Source: CAWDMW01 sp963803575 (GTDB lineage: Bacteria; Pseudomonadota; Alphaproteobacteria; Rickettsiales; UBA998). Taken from it: a stretch of DNA of 64,000 bases. The stretch is from the NCBI GenBank assembly GCA_963803575.1, contig CAWDMW010000002.1:1-64000 (forward strand). The letters are read 5' to 3'. Below are positions 16,776-26,226 of the stretch, in pieces; the first letter of the stretch is position 1, and the number at the start of each line of letters is the position of its first letter. The notes under the pieces were generated by a model that worked only from the letters and a program-made list of their open reading frames with translations, was not told the DNA's origin and made no database searches. Position numbers and translations under genes: made by a program.

Positions 16776-17855
16776 ATGCGTATTGCGTTACTTACACATA
16801 TTCGCCACCCTATTAAAGCTCCGTTCAAAGGTGGTATGGAAGCACATAGTCATGGTTTGGCGGAAGCTTTAACTCGACAGGGACACGACGTAGGTCTGTT
16901 TGCCAGTGGGGATTCTGAAACCTCAGCAACATTAATCCCTACACTTGATAAACATTATGAAGCTACACACCCGTTTCACGTGCATCACGGGACAGAGTTA
17001 TTCATCCATTACCAACAGCGCGTTTTCGAGCGTGCCATGGAACGCATTGCTGCGTGGGGATGTGATGTTGTGCACAATAACTCTTTGCATCATTACCCTA
17101 TTCAATATGCCCACGCACATCACGTGCCTATGGTTAGTTCTATGCACGTACCGCCTTTTGCAGGGCTTCGAGACACCATGCATACGTATCAGCAACCATG
17201 GCTGTATTATACCGCCACCTCAACACGACAATATCAGGCATGGGATATGCAACACCTGCCTGCCCGCGTTGTTCATAACGGAATAGACATGCATCACTGG
17301 CAGAGTCATGGGAAAGAAAAAGGAAATGGGGAGGCTATATGGATAGGCCGTATCACCCCAAATAAAGGGCTGGTTCATGCCATTGAAGCGGCAATTGAAG
17401 CAGATATTCCTTTATCTATTTATGGGCCTGTAGAAGACGGTGCCTATTACCATGAACAGATCAGACCGCAGCTATCTTCTACGATTTGCTATCATGGACA
17501 TCATCACAGCAACAAGATTGCCCATCATCTGCGACAAGCATCCGTATTGTTGTTTACCCCTATGTGGGATGAACCTTTCGGCTTAGTGGCTGTAGAAGCA
17601 CTGGCAAGCGGTGTGCCTGTCGCGTGTATTGATAATGGTGCTGTCAGGGAAGTACTGGGCGAGTATGCATGTTACGCGCCACAAGGAAATACGCAGGCAT
17701 TGGCAAGCGCCATTCACGATGCACAACATATCAGCCGCAAAGGGTGCCGTACTTATGCTATGTCACGCTATAGTTACGATGGCATGGTGCAATCCTATAT
17801 CGCGTCATATCATCAGGCAATCAATTCTGTACCACCCGTGAAAGCAATTGCTTAA
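16776..17855 (+). CDS. Glycosyltransferase family 4 (GT-B fold)
   Basis: 359 residues. N-terminal acceptor domain opens MRIALLTHIRHPIKAPFKGGMEAHSHGLA, with the glycine-rich GGMEAH loop. The C-terminal nucleotide-sugar domain has WIGRITPNKGLVHAIEAA, IYGPVEDGAYY and the catalytic/donor motif EPFGLVAVEALASGVPV (E-x7-E). The sugar and acceptor cannot be told. SD AAGGATA precedes the ATG, inside a 7-bp inverted repeat ATGTATC/GATACAT (16745-16771). It converges on the sugar operon 22008-17882 with a 26-base gap and probably belongs to the same sugar island. Confidence 0.88.
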   Translation: MRIALLTHIRHPIKAPFKGGMEAHSHGLAEALTRQGHDVGLFASGDSETSATLIPTLDKHYEATHPFHVHHGTELFIHYQQRVFERAMERIAAWGCDVVHNNSLHHYPIQYAHAHHVPMVSSMHVPPFAGLRDTMHTYQQPWLYYTATSTRQYQAWDMQHLPARVVHNGIDMHHWQSHGKEKGNGEAIWIGRITPNKGLVHAIEAAIEADIPLSIYGPVEDGAYYHEQIRPQLSSTICYHGHHHSNKIAHHLRQASVLLFTPMWDEPFGLVAVEALASGVPVACIDNGAVREVLGEYACYAPQGNTQALASAIHDAQHISRKGCRTYAMSRYSYDGMVQSYIASYHQAINSVPPVKAIA

Positions 17856-17881
17856 CACTGGTGGCGCCCCATTCGCAGAAA

Positions 17882-18790
17882 TTAAGAGGCTTTAAGCTGG
17901 GTGCTATGAAACCATGTAAGAAATTCATTAGTTGAGGCGTATGGCATATCGCTACGTTGTGATGTTATGTCAAAATCCTGTGCATTTGGCTGACGTATCA
18001 TACGGAAATCACCCTGATAAGGCTCAATTAAGCCCATCAGACAAAAAGCCTTAAACCAGTGTTCCATGGTATTTCCACCCCATTTTTGCTTATATACACG
18101 GTTATTGTGCAAAACAGACTCCAAATGATGTACAGGGGGCATATGGTGTGAGTGGTATTGATGGTACGCTGTGGCATTGGCACACCAGTAAAGCGTCAAT
18201 CCTGACTGCTGTACTACCTGCCCATAATCTGTATCTTCTGCACCATACCCCGTATAATCCTCATCAAAACCACCGGTTGACATAAAGTTATTACGCCGCA
18301 TGGCAAATGATAGTGACCAGAAACAACGAAACTCGTGACACACCGCAATGCCTTCTTCAGGTGGAGCTGGACGCTCGCTATGATGTACTGATACTGCATC
18401 TAATGCATCCCAATTCATCGGCAAAGATACGGCACCTTTAGGTAAGTAACGCACTTCCCCCATCATAACGCCGTCTTGTTGGTCAAGCCCTGCTCTGTAA
18501 CCTGACAAACAGGTAGGCGCAGGGATACAGTCAACATCCAGAAATACTAATGTTTCATGCTTTGCCGCGCGTGCTACAGCATTTCGCGCCTTTGCCAGTG
18601 GCAGGCCTGCATCTGTTATGGTAATAATATGGATAGGAAAGCCAGTATTAGGTAGCCCGCTATAAGGAGCTTCTCCCATATAGCCAATCACTAACTCGTC
18701 CGGTTGTACATCCTGCTGATTCAACCCGTGTATCATGTTGATTAAATGTTCGCGACGCCCTTTTACCAGCGTCAATACACTTATTCCCAT
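17882..18790 (-). CDS. Glycosyltransferase family 2 (GT-A fold)
   Basis: 302 residues. GT-A fold with the N-terminal ISVLTLVKGRREHL strand, a DxD-type metal/donor site in VFLDVDCIP (near residue 95), and the galactosyltransferase-like C-terminal motif GGFDEDYTGYGAEDTDYG that places the catalytic acid. Soluble. AAGGATAGAGAG is an excellent ribosome site. It is the third gene of the sugar operon, about 40 bases after the MurG-like gene. Substrate unknown; building a short glycoside together with the two neighbours is an inference. Confidence 0.87.
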   Translation of the reverse strand: MGISVLTLVKGRREHLINMIHGLNQQDVQPDELVIGYMGEAPYSGLPNTGFPIHIITITDAGLPLAKARNAVARAAKHETLVFLDVDCIPAPTCLSGYRAGLDQQDGVMMGEVRYLPKGAVSLPMNWDALDAVSVHHSERPAPPEEGIAVCHEFRCFWSLSFAMRRNNFMSTGGFDEDYTGYGAEDTDYGQVVQQSGLTLYWCANATAYHQYHSHHMPPVHHLESVLHNNRVYKQKWGGNTMEHWFKAFCLMGLIEPYQGDFRMIRQPNAQDFDITSQRSDMPYASTNEFLTWFHSTQLKAS

Positions 18791-18829
18791 TACTCTCTAT
18801 CCTTTTTGTAATATGCCATATTAGAACAG

Positions 18830-19939
18830 CTAAGACGCAACGTGGCATTTGTCAGCTAATTCTAACAAATATTTAGCACTGCTGCGCCCAGCATAAACAT
18901 CAGTTAAACGCATTTGGGTATCAGGATTCAATGTGGCGGCGCGTACTAATACATCATGCCAACATGATGGGCTAGCCGGCCAGCGATTGACGAAAATGGC
19001 GGCCTTAGCATGATGCAATGCTGTCGCTTTACAATATTGTTCATCATAATACCGCCATTCAGGGATACAAATGAAAGGAACACCGTAGCGCAATATCTCG
19101 TGTACTGTGTTATTGCCCGCAGATGCTACCACCACATCTGCCGCCGCAATATAAGACTCACTCTGGTCTGTCCAGCCAACCAGTTGCAAATTGCCTGAGT
19201 CCGTTGCATGCCATGCCTCGCTTACATCACCTAATACGATAATATGATATTCTGGCAGACATCTGGCAGCTAACGTTAAAGGGGCGTAAGGCGTTCCCTC
19301 ACCACCTTTACCTCCCATCACCAGCATCATCGTTTTGTTTTCATCTATTCCAAGTTTTTTACGCGCTTCTGCTTTGCTAGTTTTTATGCCGCCCGGAACC
19401 ATACCGCTACTGTAAAATGTTTTTGCTTTCAGCCATTCTGGCATGTTTGGCTGCTCTAACGCTTCGTGAAAAGGCGCGAGTAAACCCACGCATGATTGAT
19501 ATGCAGCGAGGTGTCCTGCATCCAGACGATCACCATGCTGGCGTATCTTCACAGCCGGAATACTGGCAATACGGCACAATAATGCGATTTCCGCAGACAC
19601 GTCCACTACCATCAAACGTGGCTTCACCGTATCACACCAGTTGGTTATGATGGCAATGGCGTGCGTAATAGATGGCCAGCCGAGTGGTACGCAATGCATA
19701 ACATCCGGTGTTGGCTGATGGTGTAAAAACGTATTATGCGGCGTTTCATCCGTTCGTTCAAACAGGCTTGGGATAGCACAGATGGTGATATGGTCTGGTA
19801 GCGAGCAGGAAAATAATGCAGGGTTTGCTGTAAAGATCGTAACCGGTTGCGCTTCAGGCATGTGGCGAATAATAGCCAGTATCCGTGTCGCGTGTCCCCT
19901 CCCCTGATGATGTACAAAAAACCCTATCGGCTGCGTCAC
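18830..19939 (-). CDS. MurG-like glycosyltransferase (GT28-type)
   Basis: 369 residues, GT-B fold. N-terminus FFVHHQGRGHATR is the glycine-rich acceptor-side loop of the UDP-GlcNAc transferase superfamily; the C-terminal half has MLVMGGKGGEGTPY, LVGWTDQ and the donor-binding VVASAGNNTVHEILRYGVPFICIPEWRYYDEQ. It is not murG itself, since the membrane-binding patch and lipid I motifs are missing. The start is GTG, overlapping the stop of the sucrose-phosphate synthase gene by four bases, which indicates coupling. Confidence 0.82.
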   Translation of the reverse strand: MTQPIGFFVHHQGRGHATRILAIIRHMPEAQPVTIFTANPALFSCSLPDHITICAIPSLFERTDETPHNTFLHHQPTPDVMHCVPLGWPSITHAIAIITNWCDTVKPRLMVVDVSAEIALLCRIASIPAVKIRQHGDRLDAGHLAAYQSCVGLLAPFHEALEQPNMPEWLKAKTFYSSGMVPGGIKTSKAEARKKLGIDENKTMMLVMGGKGGEGTPYAPLTLAARCLPEYHIIVLGDVSEAWHATDSGNLQLVGWTDQSESYIAAADVVVASAGNNTVHEILRYGVPFICIPEWRYYDEQYCKATALHHAKAAIFVNRWPASPSCWHDVLVRAATLNPDTQMRLTDVYAGRSSAKYLLELADKCHVAS

Positions 19940-22008
19940 ACGGTCGTTTCCTTTGATAAACGCGCAAAATATCTCATACCGTCAATCACCCCATCCGCGT
20001 AACACAGGTTAGAAAAGTAAGCATGTGCTGATTGTTTCAACGGATGCAGCTCATGTGTATGGTTCCCAACGATAATGGCATAGCAGACCATTTGCAACAT
20101 GAGCAGATCATTGCCTGAATCACCGGCAGCAATCACTTGGTTCCAGGCAATATTACGCTTTAAACAGACATGTCGCAATGCTTTGCCTTTACAGGCATCT
20201 TCAGGAAGGATGTCAAGGTACTGTTCGTGTGAGTACACTACTGTGCAGGCGATATGATGTTTCCTCAAACATGTCTGCACATGTTCAACCCACCGAGGAT
20301 CAGGAGACACGTCATAACTAATTTTATGGCGGCGCTGTTGCTGTTTTGGCTGCAATTGCGCCTTTGGAAAATGCTGACGCATCATGTCGTGTATCAGATC
20401 AGGCTCCCATCCGTCATCCAGTGAGGCTGCCCATGCATCATCTGCGCGATATATTTCTCCTGTCTGGCGATAATAAATTTCTGCACCAACGGAACTGATT
20501 AATACATCAGGCAGTGGCGCGCCCCATTGCTTTAATACTTCTAACGCAGCATGGAAGTTACGTCCGGTTGCAGCAACATATAGCATATTTTGCTGATTAT
20601 GACACCACGCGGCAAAACGTGCCATAGCTTCGCGATCACCTGTGATTGTGTTGTCAATATCTGTTGCAATGACCTGCGTGAAAGGATGCTTAAGCAACGG
20701 CGTTTTGCCAGACGTAAACCGCTGGAGCAGTGCCACATAATTCGTGACAAAACGATCCCACTGAAATAGCTGACAATTAGCTTTACCATTGTCAGAATAA
20801 TGCATCCACTGCGCTGAATCTGTGAGCAATGTTTCAATAGCGTCAGCAAAGGCGTCTGTTTCAGTTTCAGCCACTAAACCATGGCGACATTGCGCCACAA
20901 TATTATGACTTCCGCCAGAATCTGTTGCCACAACCGGCACGCCATATGCAGCAGCTTCCAGTAAGGTCAGACCGAATGGTTCATTGATGGCCGGATTCAC
21001 AAACACTCCGCCTGTCAGCCAGGCATAATGATATGCAGCATTTACCATGACTGCGTCATGCTCTTTGGGGATAGCAACGTTTCCGTACAGGTTATACCGA
21101 TCAATCATTTCTAACATCAGCGTGCATACATGTCGGTGTTCTGTATCCGCTTTAGCAATGTCAGTGCGCTGCCCCGCAAAAATGACCAGATTGGCTTTGT
21201 CCTGTAATGACTCACTTTGCCCGTACAGCTCAACTAACCTATGCAAATTCTTCCGCATTACCGGACGCGCAATAGCTAAGATGATCGGTTTATCAGGTTG
21301 CCGCAGGAAAGGACGCAGCGAATGTTGAAGCGTCTGTAATGCTTCAACAGAAGGAGGGTCTGGAGTCGTTACCGGAGAACCGGGTGGTATGATATGTATC
21401 TTATGCGGGCAATAGGTATGGTAGAGTGCATATTGGTTTTCTGCTTCATCCAGTGAACTGGCAATTAGCGCATCACCGGAAATCATCATTTCCTGCTCTG
21501 CCTCGCAACGTCTGGCGTGATGTAACTCTTGCACATCCACCATAGCATTTCCCTGTTTCGCTTTACCCAAAGAATGTGCCGTAAACACACATGGTATGTT
21601 CAGGCGCTTCTTTATATCCAACGCAATATAGGCACCATCAGCTCCATGAGCATGAATAACGTCAGGCAAGGCATCCTGCGTTTGAATATAGGCCAATACG
21701 TTATCACACAACACATCCAGTTCCGGCCATAATGCCTCTTTGCTAAGGTACGTTGTGCGTTGTGTCGGCAGTCGAATAATCTGTGCTTTAGGGCTAAGTT
21801 GTTCCTGCGCATCATTATGCGATTCGCCAAGGGTCACATCGTCAAACTTGCGCGTGATAATATCAATACGTGATACGCTTTCATGAAAAGATAGCGCATC
21901 TGTCAGCCCTAATAAATACGTAATATGTCCGCCCGTATCTGCTGTTAGACCATACATGACAGGAGGCGCTTTCAGACAGCCAGCAATGGCTATATGCATA
22001 ATGTACAT
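19936..22008 (-). CDS. Sucrose-phosphate synthase / phosphatase fusion
   Basis: 690 residues in two parts. The first, about 1-455, is a GT4 enzyme of the sucrose-phosphate synthase type: ADTGGHITYLLGL near the N-terminus, HAHGADGAYIA, AIARPVMRKNLHRLV and the donor-site EPFGLTLLEAAAYGVPVVATDSGG. The second, about 468-690, is a HAD phosphatase with nucleophile motif ATDIDNTITG, VAATGRNF and a final AAGDSGNDLLML. Together they would make sucrose-6-phosphate from UDP-glucose and fructose-6-phosphate and then dephosphorylate it. A mannosylfructose-phosphate synthase is a close alternative. First gene of a three-gene sugar operon; a BCCT carrier lies just upstream on the same strand. Confidence 0.85.
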   Translation of the reverse strand: MYIMHIAIAGCLKAPPVMYGLTADTGGHITYLLGLTDALSFHESVSRIDIITRKFDDVTLGESHNDAQEQLSPKAQIIRLPTQRTTYLSKEALWPELDVLCDNVLAYIQTQDALPDVIHAHGADGAYIALDIKKRLNIPCVFTAHSLGKAKQGNAMVDVQELHHARRCEAEQEMMISGDALIASSLDEAENQYALYHTYCPHKIHIIPPGSPVTTPDPPSVEALQTLQHSLRPFLRQPDKPIILAIARPVMRKNLHRLVELYGQSESLQDKANLVIFAGQRTDIAKADTEHRHVCTLMLEMIDRYNLYGNVAIPKEHDAVMVNAAYHYAWLTGGVFVNPAINEPFGLTLLEAAAYGVPVVATDSGGSHNIVAQCRHGLVAETETDAFADAIETLLTDSAQWMHYSDNGKANCQLFQWDRFVTNYVALLQRFTSGKTPLLKHPFTQVIATDIDNTITGDREAMARFAAWCHNQQNMLYVAATGRNFHAALEVLKQWGAPLPDVLISSVGAEIYYRQTGEIYRADDAWAASLDDGWEPDLIHDMMRQHFPKAQLQPKQQQRRHKISYDVSPDPRWVEHVQTCLRKHHIACTVVYSHEQYLDILPEDACKGKALRHVCLKRNIAWNQVIAAGDSGNDLLMLQMVCYAIIVGNHTHELHPLKQSAHAYFSNLCYADGVIDGMRYFARLSKETTV

Positions 22009-22182
22009 AAATGAAAAACAGCATCCTATAAGTAAAGTAATCCACTACAGCACCGATTAAAGGTCGGTTATAGAGGTTGTACCAAAAAAATACTAAATTG
22101 CAAAGCAATACGCCATAAACTGGTTTAGCCTATATGAAAAAACAGCAATTTCAATAGATAAGATTGTTGCCTAAACAGACTA

Positions 22183-23679
22183 TCAGGGTGTTACCGCCTG
22201 ATTATGTGTAAGATCACGCGTCATTGCTTTCCATAGACGGCCAATTTGCCAGACCATGATAAACAGGTACGGAATACCACCAAACACTGCCAGGCTACGA
22301 AAGAACATCGTACCTTTTCCAGTTAGCACGGCGCCAATACTGACAGCACCAATCATTGCCCCCCAAAATAGCCGCTCACCCCGTGGTGGCTGTAAACTTC
22401 CGTTGCACGTAAACATTCCCAGTACGTAAGTACCGCTATCCGCGCTGGTCACCAAAAAGATAAATAGCAGAAGCAACGTCATCAGGGAGGTGATTTCAGC
22501 CAGTGGCAATGCATCCAACATCGCGAATGTCACACGTTCAGGTTGAGACACAATGGCACCAAAACCTGGCAGATCAAACATTTCCAGATGGATAGCCCCC
22601 CCGCCAAGCGTAGCAAACCAGATAAACGAGAAACCTGTTGGTGCCAGTACTACACCCAGCATAAATTCTCTGAGTGTTCGGCCACGGCTGATGCGCGCAA
22701 CAAATACGCCCACAAAAGGCGCCCAGGCAATCCACCAGATCAACAAAGTAATGGTCCAGTTGCCCATCCATCCGGAATCATCGGAGAAATGCCGCATATC
22801 AAACGACATACGCAAAAACCCGTCCAGATAATCACCAATACCGCTTACAAACCCCTGCATAATAAATCGCGTGGAGCTTGCAAATAAGATAAAGACCAAC
22901 AGCGTGACGGCGATGCCCATATTGATATTGCTGAGTATTTTAATGCCCTTTCCAAGCCCTGTACAGGCAGATAAGGTGTAGGATAGGCATAACATTGCCA
23001 GCACACCCACCTGTACCAACATGATATCATCGCTGCTATACTCCATCACTCGTATAATGCCGTCAGAGAGCTGCAACACACCCTGACATAATGAGGCCAC
23101 CACCCCAAAGACGACCGCCATAATGGCCATGCTATTAACTGCAACCATGACTCCCTGATGAGATGAAACCGATACGCTTGGCAGCATGGGTTCATCATGA
23201 CGGAAAGAAAAATACGCAATGGTTAGCGCTGCCATCGCATAAATTGCCCATGCATGGATTCCCCAATGAAAATACGTGATAGCCATAGCGCGCCTTGCAC
23301 GTGAAGCTTCATCCGCTAGAGCAGCCGCTGAGGGTGGCGGGTTCACGAAGTGCATTAATGGTTCCGCGGCACCATAAAAGACCAGCCCCGTTCCCATTCC
23401 CGCAGCAAACAGCATCGCCAACCATGAAAGCATCCCATAAGCTGGTTGTTCATCCGGCTTACCTAGTTTTAAACGACCATATGAACTGAACGTGATAAAG
23501 ATGCAGCATCCAACGAAAGCAGCGCAAACCAGCATCACCAGCCAGCCAAAATTATAGGTAAACCATGTGGTAAAGGCAGAAAGCCATTCGGGTAAGGTGT
23601 CTGGAAATAGTATTCCAAGCGGAATGAGAACCAGAAACACCATATGTCCCGGATGCAAACGTGAGATAAGTGACTTCAT
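22183..23679 (-). CDS. BCCT family transporter (betaine/choline/carnitine type)
   Basis: 498 residues from MKSLISRL, where GCAGG gives a ribosome site; an upstream start at 23733 is less likely. Twelve or so membrane spans, secondary uptake driven by sodium or protons. Family signatures: GMGTGLVFYGAAEPL and the core IWWIAWAPFVGVFVARISRGRTLREF. This family imports glycine betaine and other quaternary ammonium solutes under osmotic stress; it also has members for carnitine and DMSP, so the substrate is open. It sits upstream of the sucrose-phosphate synthase operon, consistent with an osmoprotection island. Confidence 0.92.
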   Translation of the reverse strand: MKSLISRLHPGHMVFLVLIPLGILFPDTLPEWLSAFTTWFTYNFGWLVMLVCAAFVGCCIFITFSSYGRLKLGKPDEQPAYGMLSWLAMLFAAGMGTGLVFYGAAEPLMHFVNPPPSAAALADEASRARRAMAITYFHWGIHAWAIYAMAALTIAYFSFRHDEPMLPSVSVSSHQGVMVAVNSMAIMAVVFGVVASLCQGVLQLSDGIIRVMEYSSDDIMLVQVGVLAMLCLSYTLSACTGLGKGIKILSNINMGIAVTLLVFILFASSTRFIMQGFVSGIGDYLDGFLRMSFDMRHFSDDSGWMGNWTITLLIWWIAWAPFVGVFVARISRGRTLREFMLGVVLAPTGFSFIWFATLGGGAIHLEMFDLPGFGAIVSQPERVTFAMLDALPLAEITSLMTLLLLFIFLVTSADSGTYVLGMFTCNGSLQPPRGERLFWGAMIGAVSIGAVLTGKGTMFFRSLAVFGGIPYLFIMVWQIGRLWKAMTRDLTHNQAVTP

Positions 23680-23825
23680 CGACAGCCTGCAATAATGATT
23701 GAACATAAACCCATAGCAATAGTCATATCCCACACAGCCCTAAAGCACAAGCCTTGCAACATTCAGGCATCATAACAGTGCATATTCCTGTTGCGGCATC
23801 AGCAAAGCTCACGTAAGTTACCCAC

Positions 23826-24362
23826 ATGAAAACACTGTATCAGGGCAACTGGCTGACCTTACTTGACGATAAAGGGTATGAATATGCCAGCCGTTCACGT
23901 GGCACCGGCGCAGCAATCATTATCCCTATAACAGATAACCATGAAATGGTGCTGGTACAGCAATATCGCCCGGCAGTGAAATCTCATATGCTGGAACTAC
24001 CCGCTGGACTGATTGGTGATATGGACGATACCGCGCAAGAATCAGTTAAGGATGCAGCTAAGCGGGAGCTACTGGAAGAAACAGGGTATGTTGCCGGGCG
24101 TGTAGATGTGCTATTTGAAGGAGCTATCTCCGCTGGTATGAGCGATGAAATGATGACATTTTGTTACGCCACGCAATTGCAACGCCATCATGCAGGGGGT
24201 GGAGATGATTCTGAAAATATCATTGTGCATCATATGCCTTTAGATAAGGCAGAAATCTTTTTAAGCAATATGCAGAATCAGGGTATTATGATTGATCCGA
24301 AAATCTATATAGGCCTTTATTACGCAAACGCCCGCAGTAAAAAGCCCAAACTACGTTCGTAG
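23826..24362 (+). CDS. NUDIX hydrolase, ADP-ribose pyrophosphatase type
   Basis: 178 residues. The Nudix box is present near residues 60-88: GLIGDMDD...ES...KRELLEETGYV, with R-E-L-L-E-E-T-G as the metal-binding core. Preceding strands (VLVQQYRPAV, LELPAG) match the ADP-ribose/NudF subgroup that cuts ADP-ribose and related sugars to AMP and sugar phosphate. Divergent from the BCCT gene and just upstream of pccB on the same strand. Confidence 0.85.
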   Translation: MKTLYQGNWLTLLDDKGYEYASRSRGTGAAIIIPITDNHEMVLVQQYRPAVKSHMLELPAGLIGDMDDTAQESVKDAAKRELLEETGYVAGRVDVLFEGAISAGMSDEMMTFCYATQLQRHHAGGGDDSENIIVHHMPLDKAEIFLSNMQNQGIMIDPKIYIGLYYANARSKKPKLRS

Positions 24363-24436
24363 AAAAACCTTTAGCATAATTGGTCAATCTTTGCTACATA
24401 AGAGCAAGATTATATGATTACAGGATGACTTGAACC

Positions 24437-25975
24437 ATGCAGCAACATGCTATTATCACTGAACTGGAACATAAGCGGGATCAAGCCCGGCTGGGCGGCG
24501 GCCATCAGCGCATTGAACGTCAGCATGGACGCGGTAAACTGACAGCACGCGAGCGTATTGAAGTGCTGTTTGATCCTGATTCCTTTGAAGAATTTGACAT
24601 GTTTGTAGAACATCGCTGCAACCATTTCGGTATGCAGGACAAACAAATTCCGGGTGACGGGGTGGTGGTTGGAACCGGCACCATTAATGGCCGGTTAGTC
24701 TTTGTCTATTCACAGGATTTTACCGTACATGGTGGATCACTATCAGAAACCAATGCACGCAAAATTTGCAAGATTATGGATATGGCCATGCAAAATGGTG
24801 CGCCTATCATTGGGATTAATGATTCTGGCGGTGCGCGTATTCAGGAAGGTGTAGACTCGCTTTCCGGTTATGCCGAGATTTTTAAACGCAACGTACTGGC
24901 ATCCGGTGTTATTCCGCAAATCTCCCTGATTATGGGGCCTTGCGCGGGTGGCGCGGTTTATTCCCCTGCCCTGACAGATTTCACAATTATGGTGCGCGGC
25001 AGCTCCTATATGTTCGTCACGGGGCCTGATGTGGTGAAAACAGTGACCCATGAAGATGTCACGCAGGAAGAGTTAGGTGGGGCTTCCATCCATACCCAAC
25101 GCACCACTGTGGCTGATCTGGCGTTCGATAATGACATTGAAGCATTGCTGGAAACACGCCGCCTGATTAACTTCTTGCCACTGTCAAACCGTGAGAAACC
25201 TCCGGTACGCCCGACCACAGATCCGGCAGACCGCGTTGATTTAGCACTCAATACGTTAGTGCCTGACAATAGCAACAAAGCTTACGATATGCAGGAACTG
25301 GTGACTAGCGTCATGGATGAAGGCGATTTCTTTGCCATTCAGCCCGATCATGCTCCCAACATCCTCACTGGATTTGGACGCCTTGAGGGTTCAACCGTTG
25401 GGCTTGTCGCTAATCAGCCGATGGAACTGGCTGGCTGTCTGGATATTGATGCATCGAAGAAAGCGGCGCGGTTTGTCCGGTTTTGTGATGCCTTTAACAT
25501 TCCTATCATCACGTTTGTTGACGTACCCGGATTTCTGCCCGGCACCGCACAGGAACATAACGGCATTATTAAACATGGCGCCAAACTGATCTATGCGTAT
25601 GCAGAAGCAACCGTGCCAAAGATTACGTTTATCACCCGCAAAGCCTATGGCGGTGCGTATATTGTAATGAGTTCTAAGCATTTGCGTGGAGATTTTAACT
25701 TTGCGTGGCCAAGTGCAGAGATTGCCGTGATGGGACCTGAAGGCGCAGTCGAGATTGTTTTTCGTGGTGCAGTCAGTAACCCTGATGACCGCCAGCAAAA
25801 AGTACAGGAATATAAGCAAATGTTTGCCAGCCCATTCGTGGCAGCAGCTCGTGGCTATATTGATGATGTTATCCGCCCTCAAAATACCCGTTGGCGTCTA
25901 TGTCGCGCGCTTGCGATGCTACGAAACAAGGAAAGTACCAACCCATGGAAAAAGCACGATAATTTGCCACTATAA
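24437..25975 (+). CDS. pccB: Propionyl-CoA carboxylase beta subunit (carboxyltransferase)
   Basis: 512 residues, full length. Transfers the carboxyl group from biotin to propionyl-CoA, giving methylmalonyl-CoA. Two crotonase-like halves: N-terminal HGRGKLTARERIEVLFDPDSFEE, GINDSGGARIQEGVDSLSGY and MGPCAGGAVYSPALTDF; C-terminal FVDVPGFLPGTAQEHNGIIKHGAKLIYAYAEATVPK and AYGGAYIVMSS. The usual neighbour, the biotin-bearing alpha subunit pccA, is at 51877-53889 instead of beside it. AGGA upstream is the likely ribosome site. Confidence 0.95.
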   Translation: MQQHAIITELEHKRDQARLGGGHQRIERQHGRGKLTARERIEVLFDPDSFEEFDMFVEHRCNHFGMQDKQIPGDGVVVGTGTINGRLVFVYSQDFTVHGGSLSETNARKICKIMDMAMQNGAPIIGINDSGGARIQEGVDSLSGYAEIFKRNVLASGVIPQISLIMGPCAGGAVYSPALTDFTIMVRGSSYMFVTGPDVVKTVTHEDVTQEELGGASIHTQRTTVADLAFDNDIEALLETRRLINFLPLSNREKPPVRPTTDPADRVDLALNTLVPDNSNKAYDMQELVTSVMDEGDFFAIQPDHAPNILTGFGRLEGSTVGLVANQPMELAGCLDIDASKKAARFVRFCDAFNIPIITFVDVPGFLPGTAQEHNGIIKHGAKLIYAYAEATVPKITFITRKAYGGAYIVMSSKHLRGDFNFAWPSAEIAVMGPEGAVEIVFRGAVSNPDDRQQKVQEYKQMFASPFVAAARGYIDDVIRPQNTRWRLCRALAMLRNKESTNPWKKHDNLPL

Positions 25976-26082
25976 CGCAACAAAAAAGAGCTTGTATTTT
26001 TAGACATTATCTTTACTATCTCGTGCATGTATTTGACTATATTCTAACAAATACCCTTATCGTTTACGGGCGTCGCCCTTTT

Positions 26083-26146
26083 TATAGCATTTTCACTTTT
26101 CATAGATCAGCGTTGCTGATCTATGAAAAATGAAAAAAATGCTATA
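26083..26146. repeat. Long imperfect palindrome, first of a tandem pair
   Basis: Arms TATAGCATTTTC... and ...AAAATGCTATA close on a perfect centre CATAGATCAGC-GTT-GCTGATCTATG. One mismatch and one 3-base bulge in about 29 paired positions. A small GC hairpin (GGGC-GTC-GCCC with TTTTT, 26068-26083), which may end pccB transcription, directly precedes it. Confidence 0.8.
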
Positions 26147-26158
26147 TATTAAAAGATT

Positions 26159-26220
26159 ATAGTGCTTATTTTTATTTTCAAAAACGCATAAAATGCGTAA
26201 ATAAAAATAAAAAGCACTAT
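26159..26220. repeat. Long imperfect palindrome, second of a tandem pair
   Basis: Arms ATAGTGCTTATTTTTATTTT and its near reverse complement, ending AAGCACTAT, around a perfect centre ACGCAT-AAA-ATGCGT. It ends six bases before the ATG of the orphan gene at 26227, so the hairpin would hide that gene's ribosome-binding region. Confidence 0.8.
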
Positions 26221-26226
26221 AAATTC

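Noticed and set aside
22543..22887. Long antisense frame within the BCCT gene
   Set aside because: Lies wholly inside a clear transporter gene; composition is that of a shadow frame.
25391..25882. 163-codon minus-strand frame inside pccB
   Set aside because: Shadow of the carboxyltransferase; no start signal.
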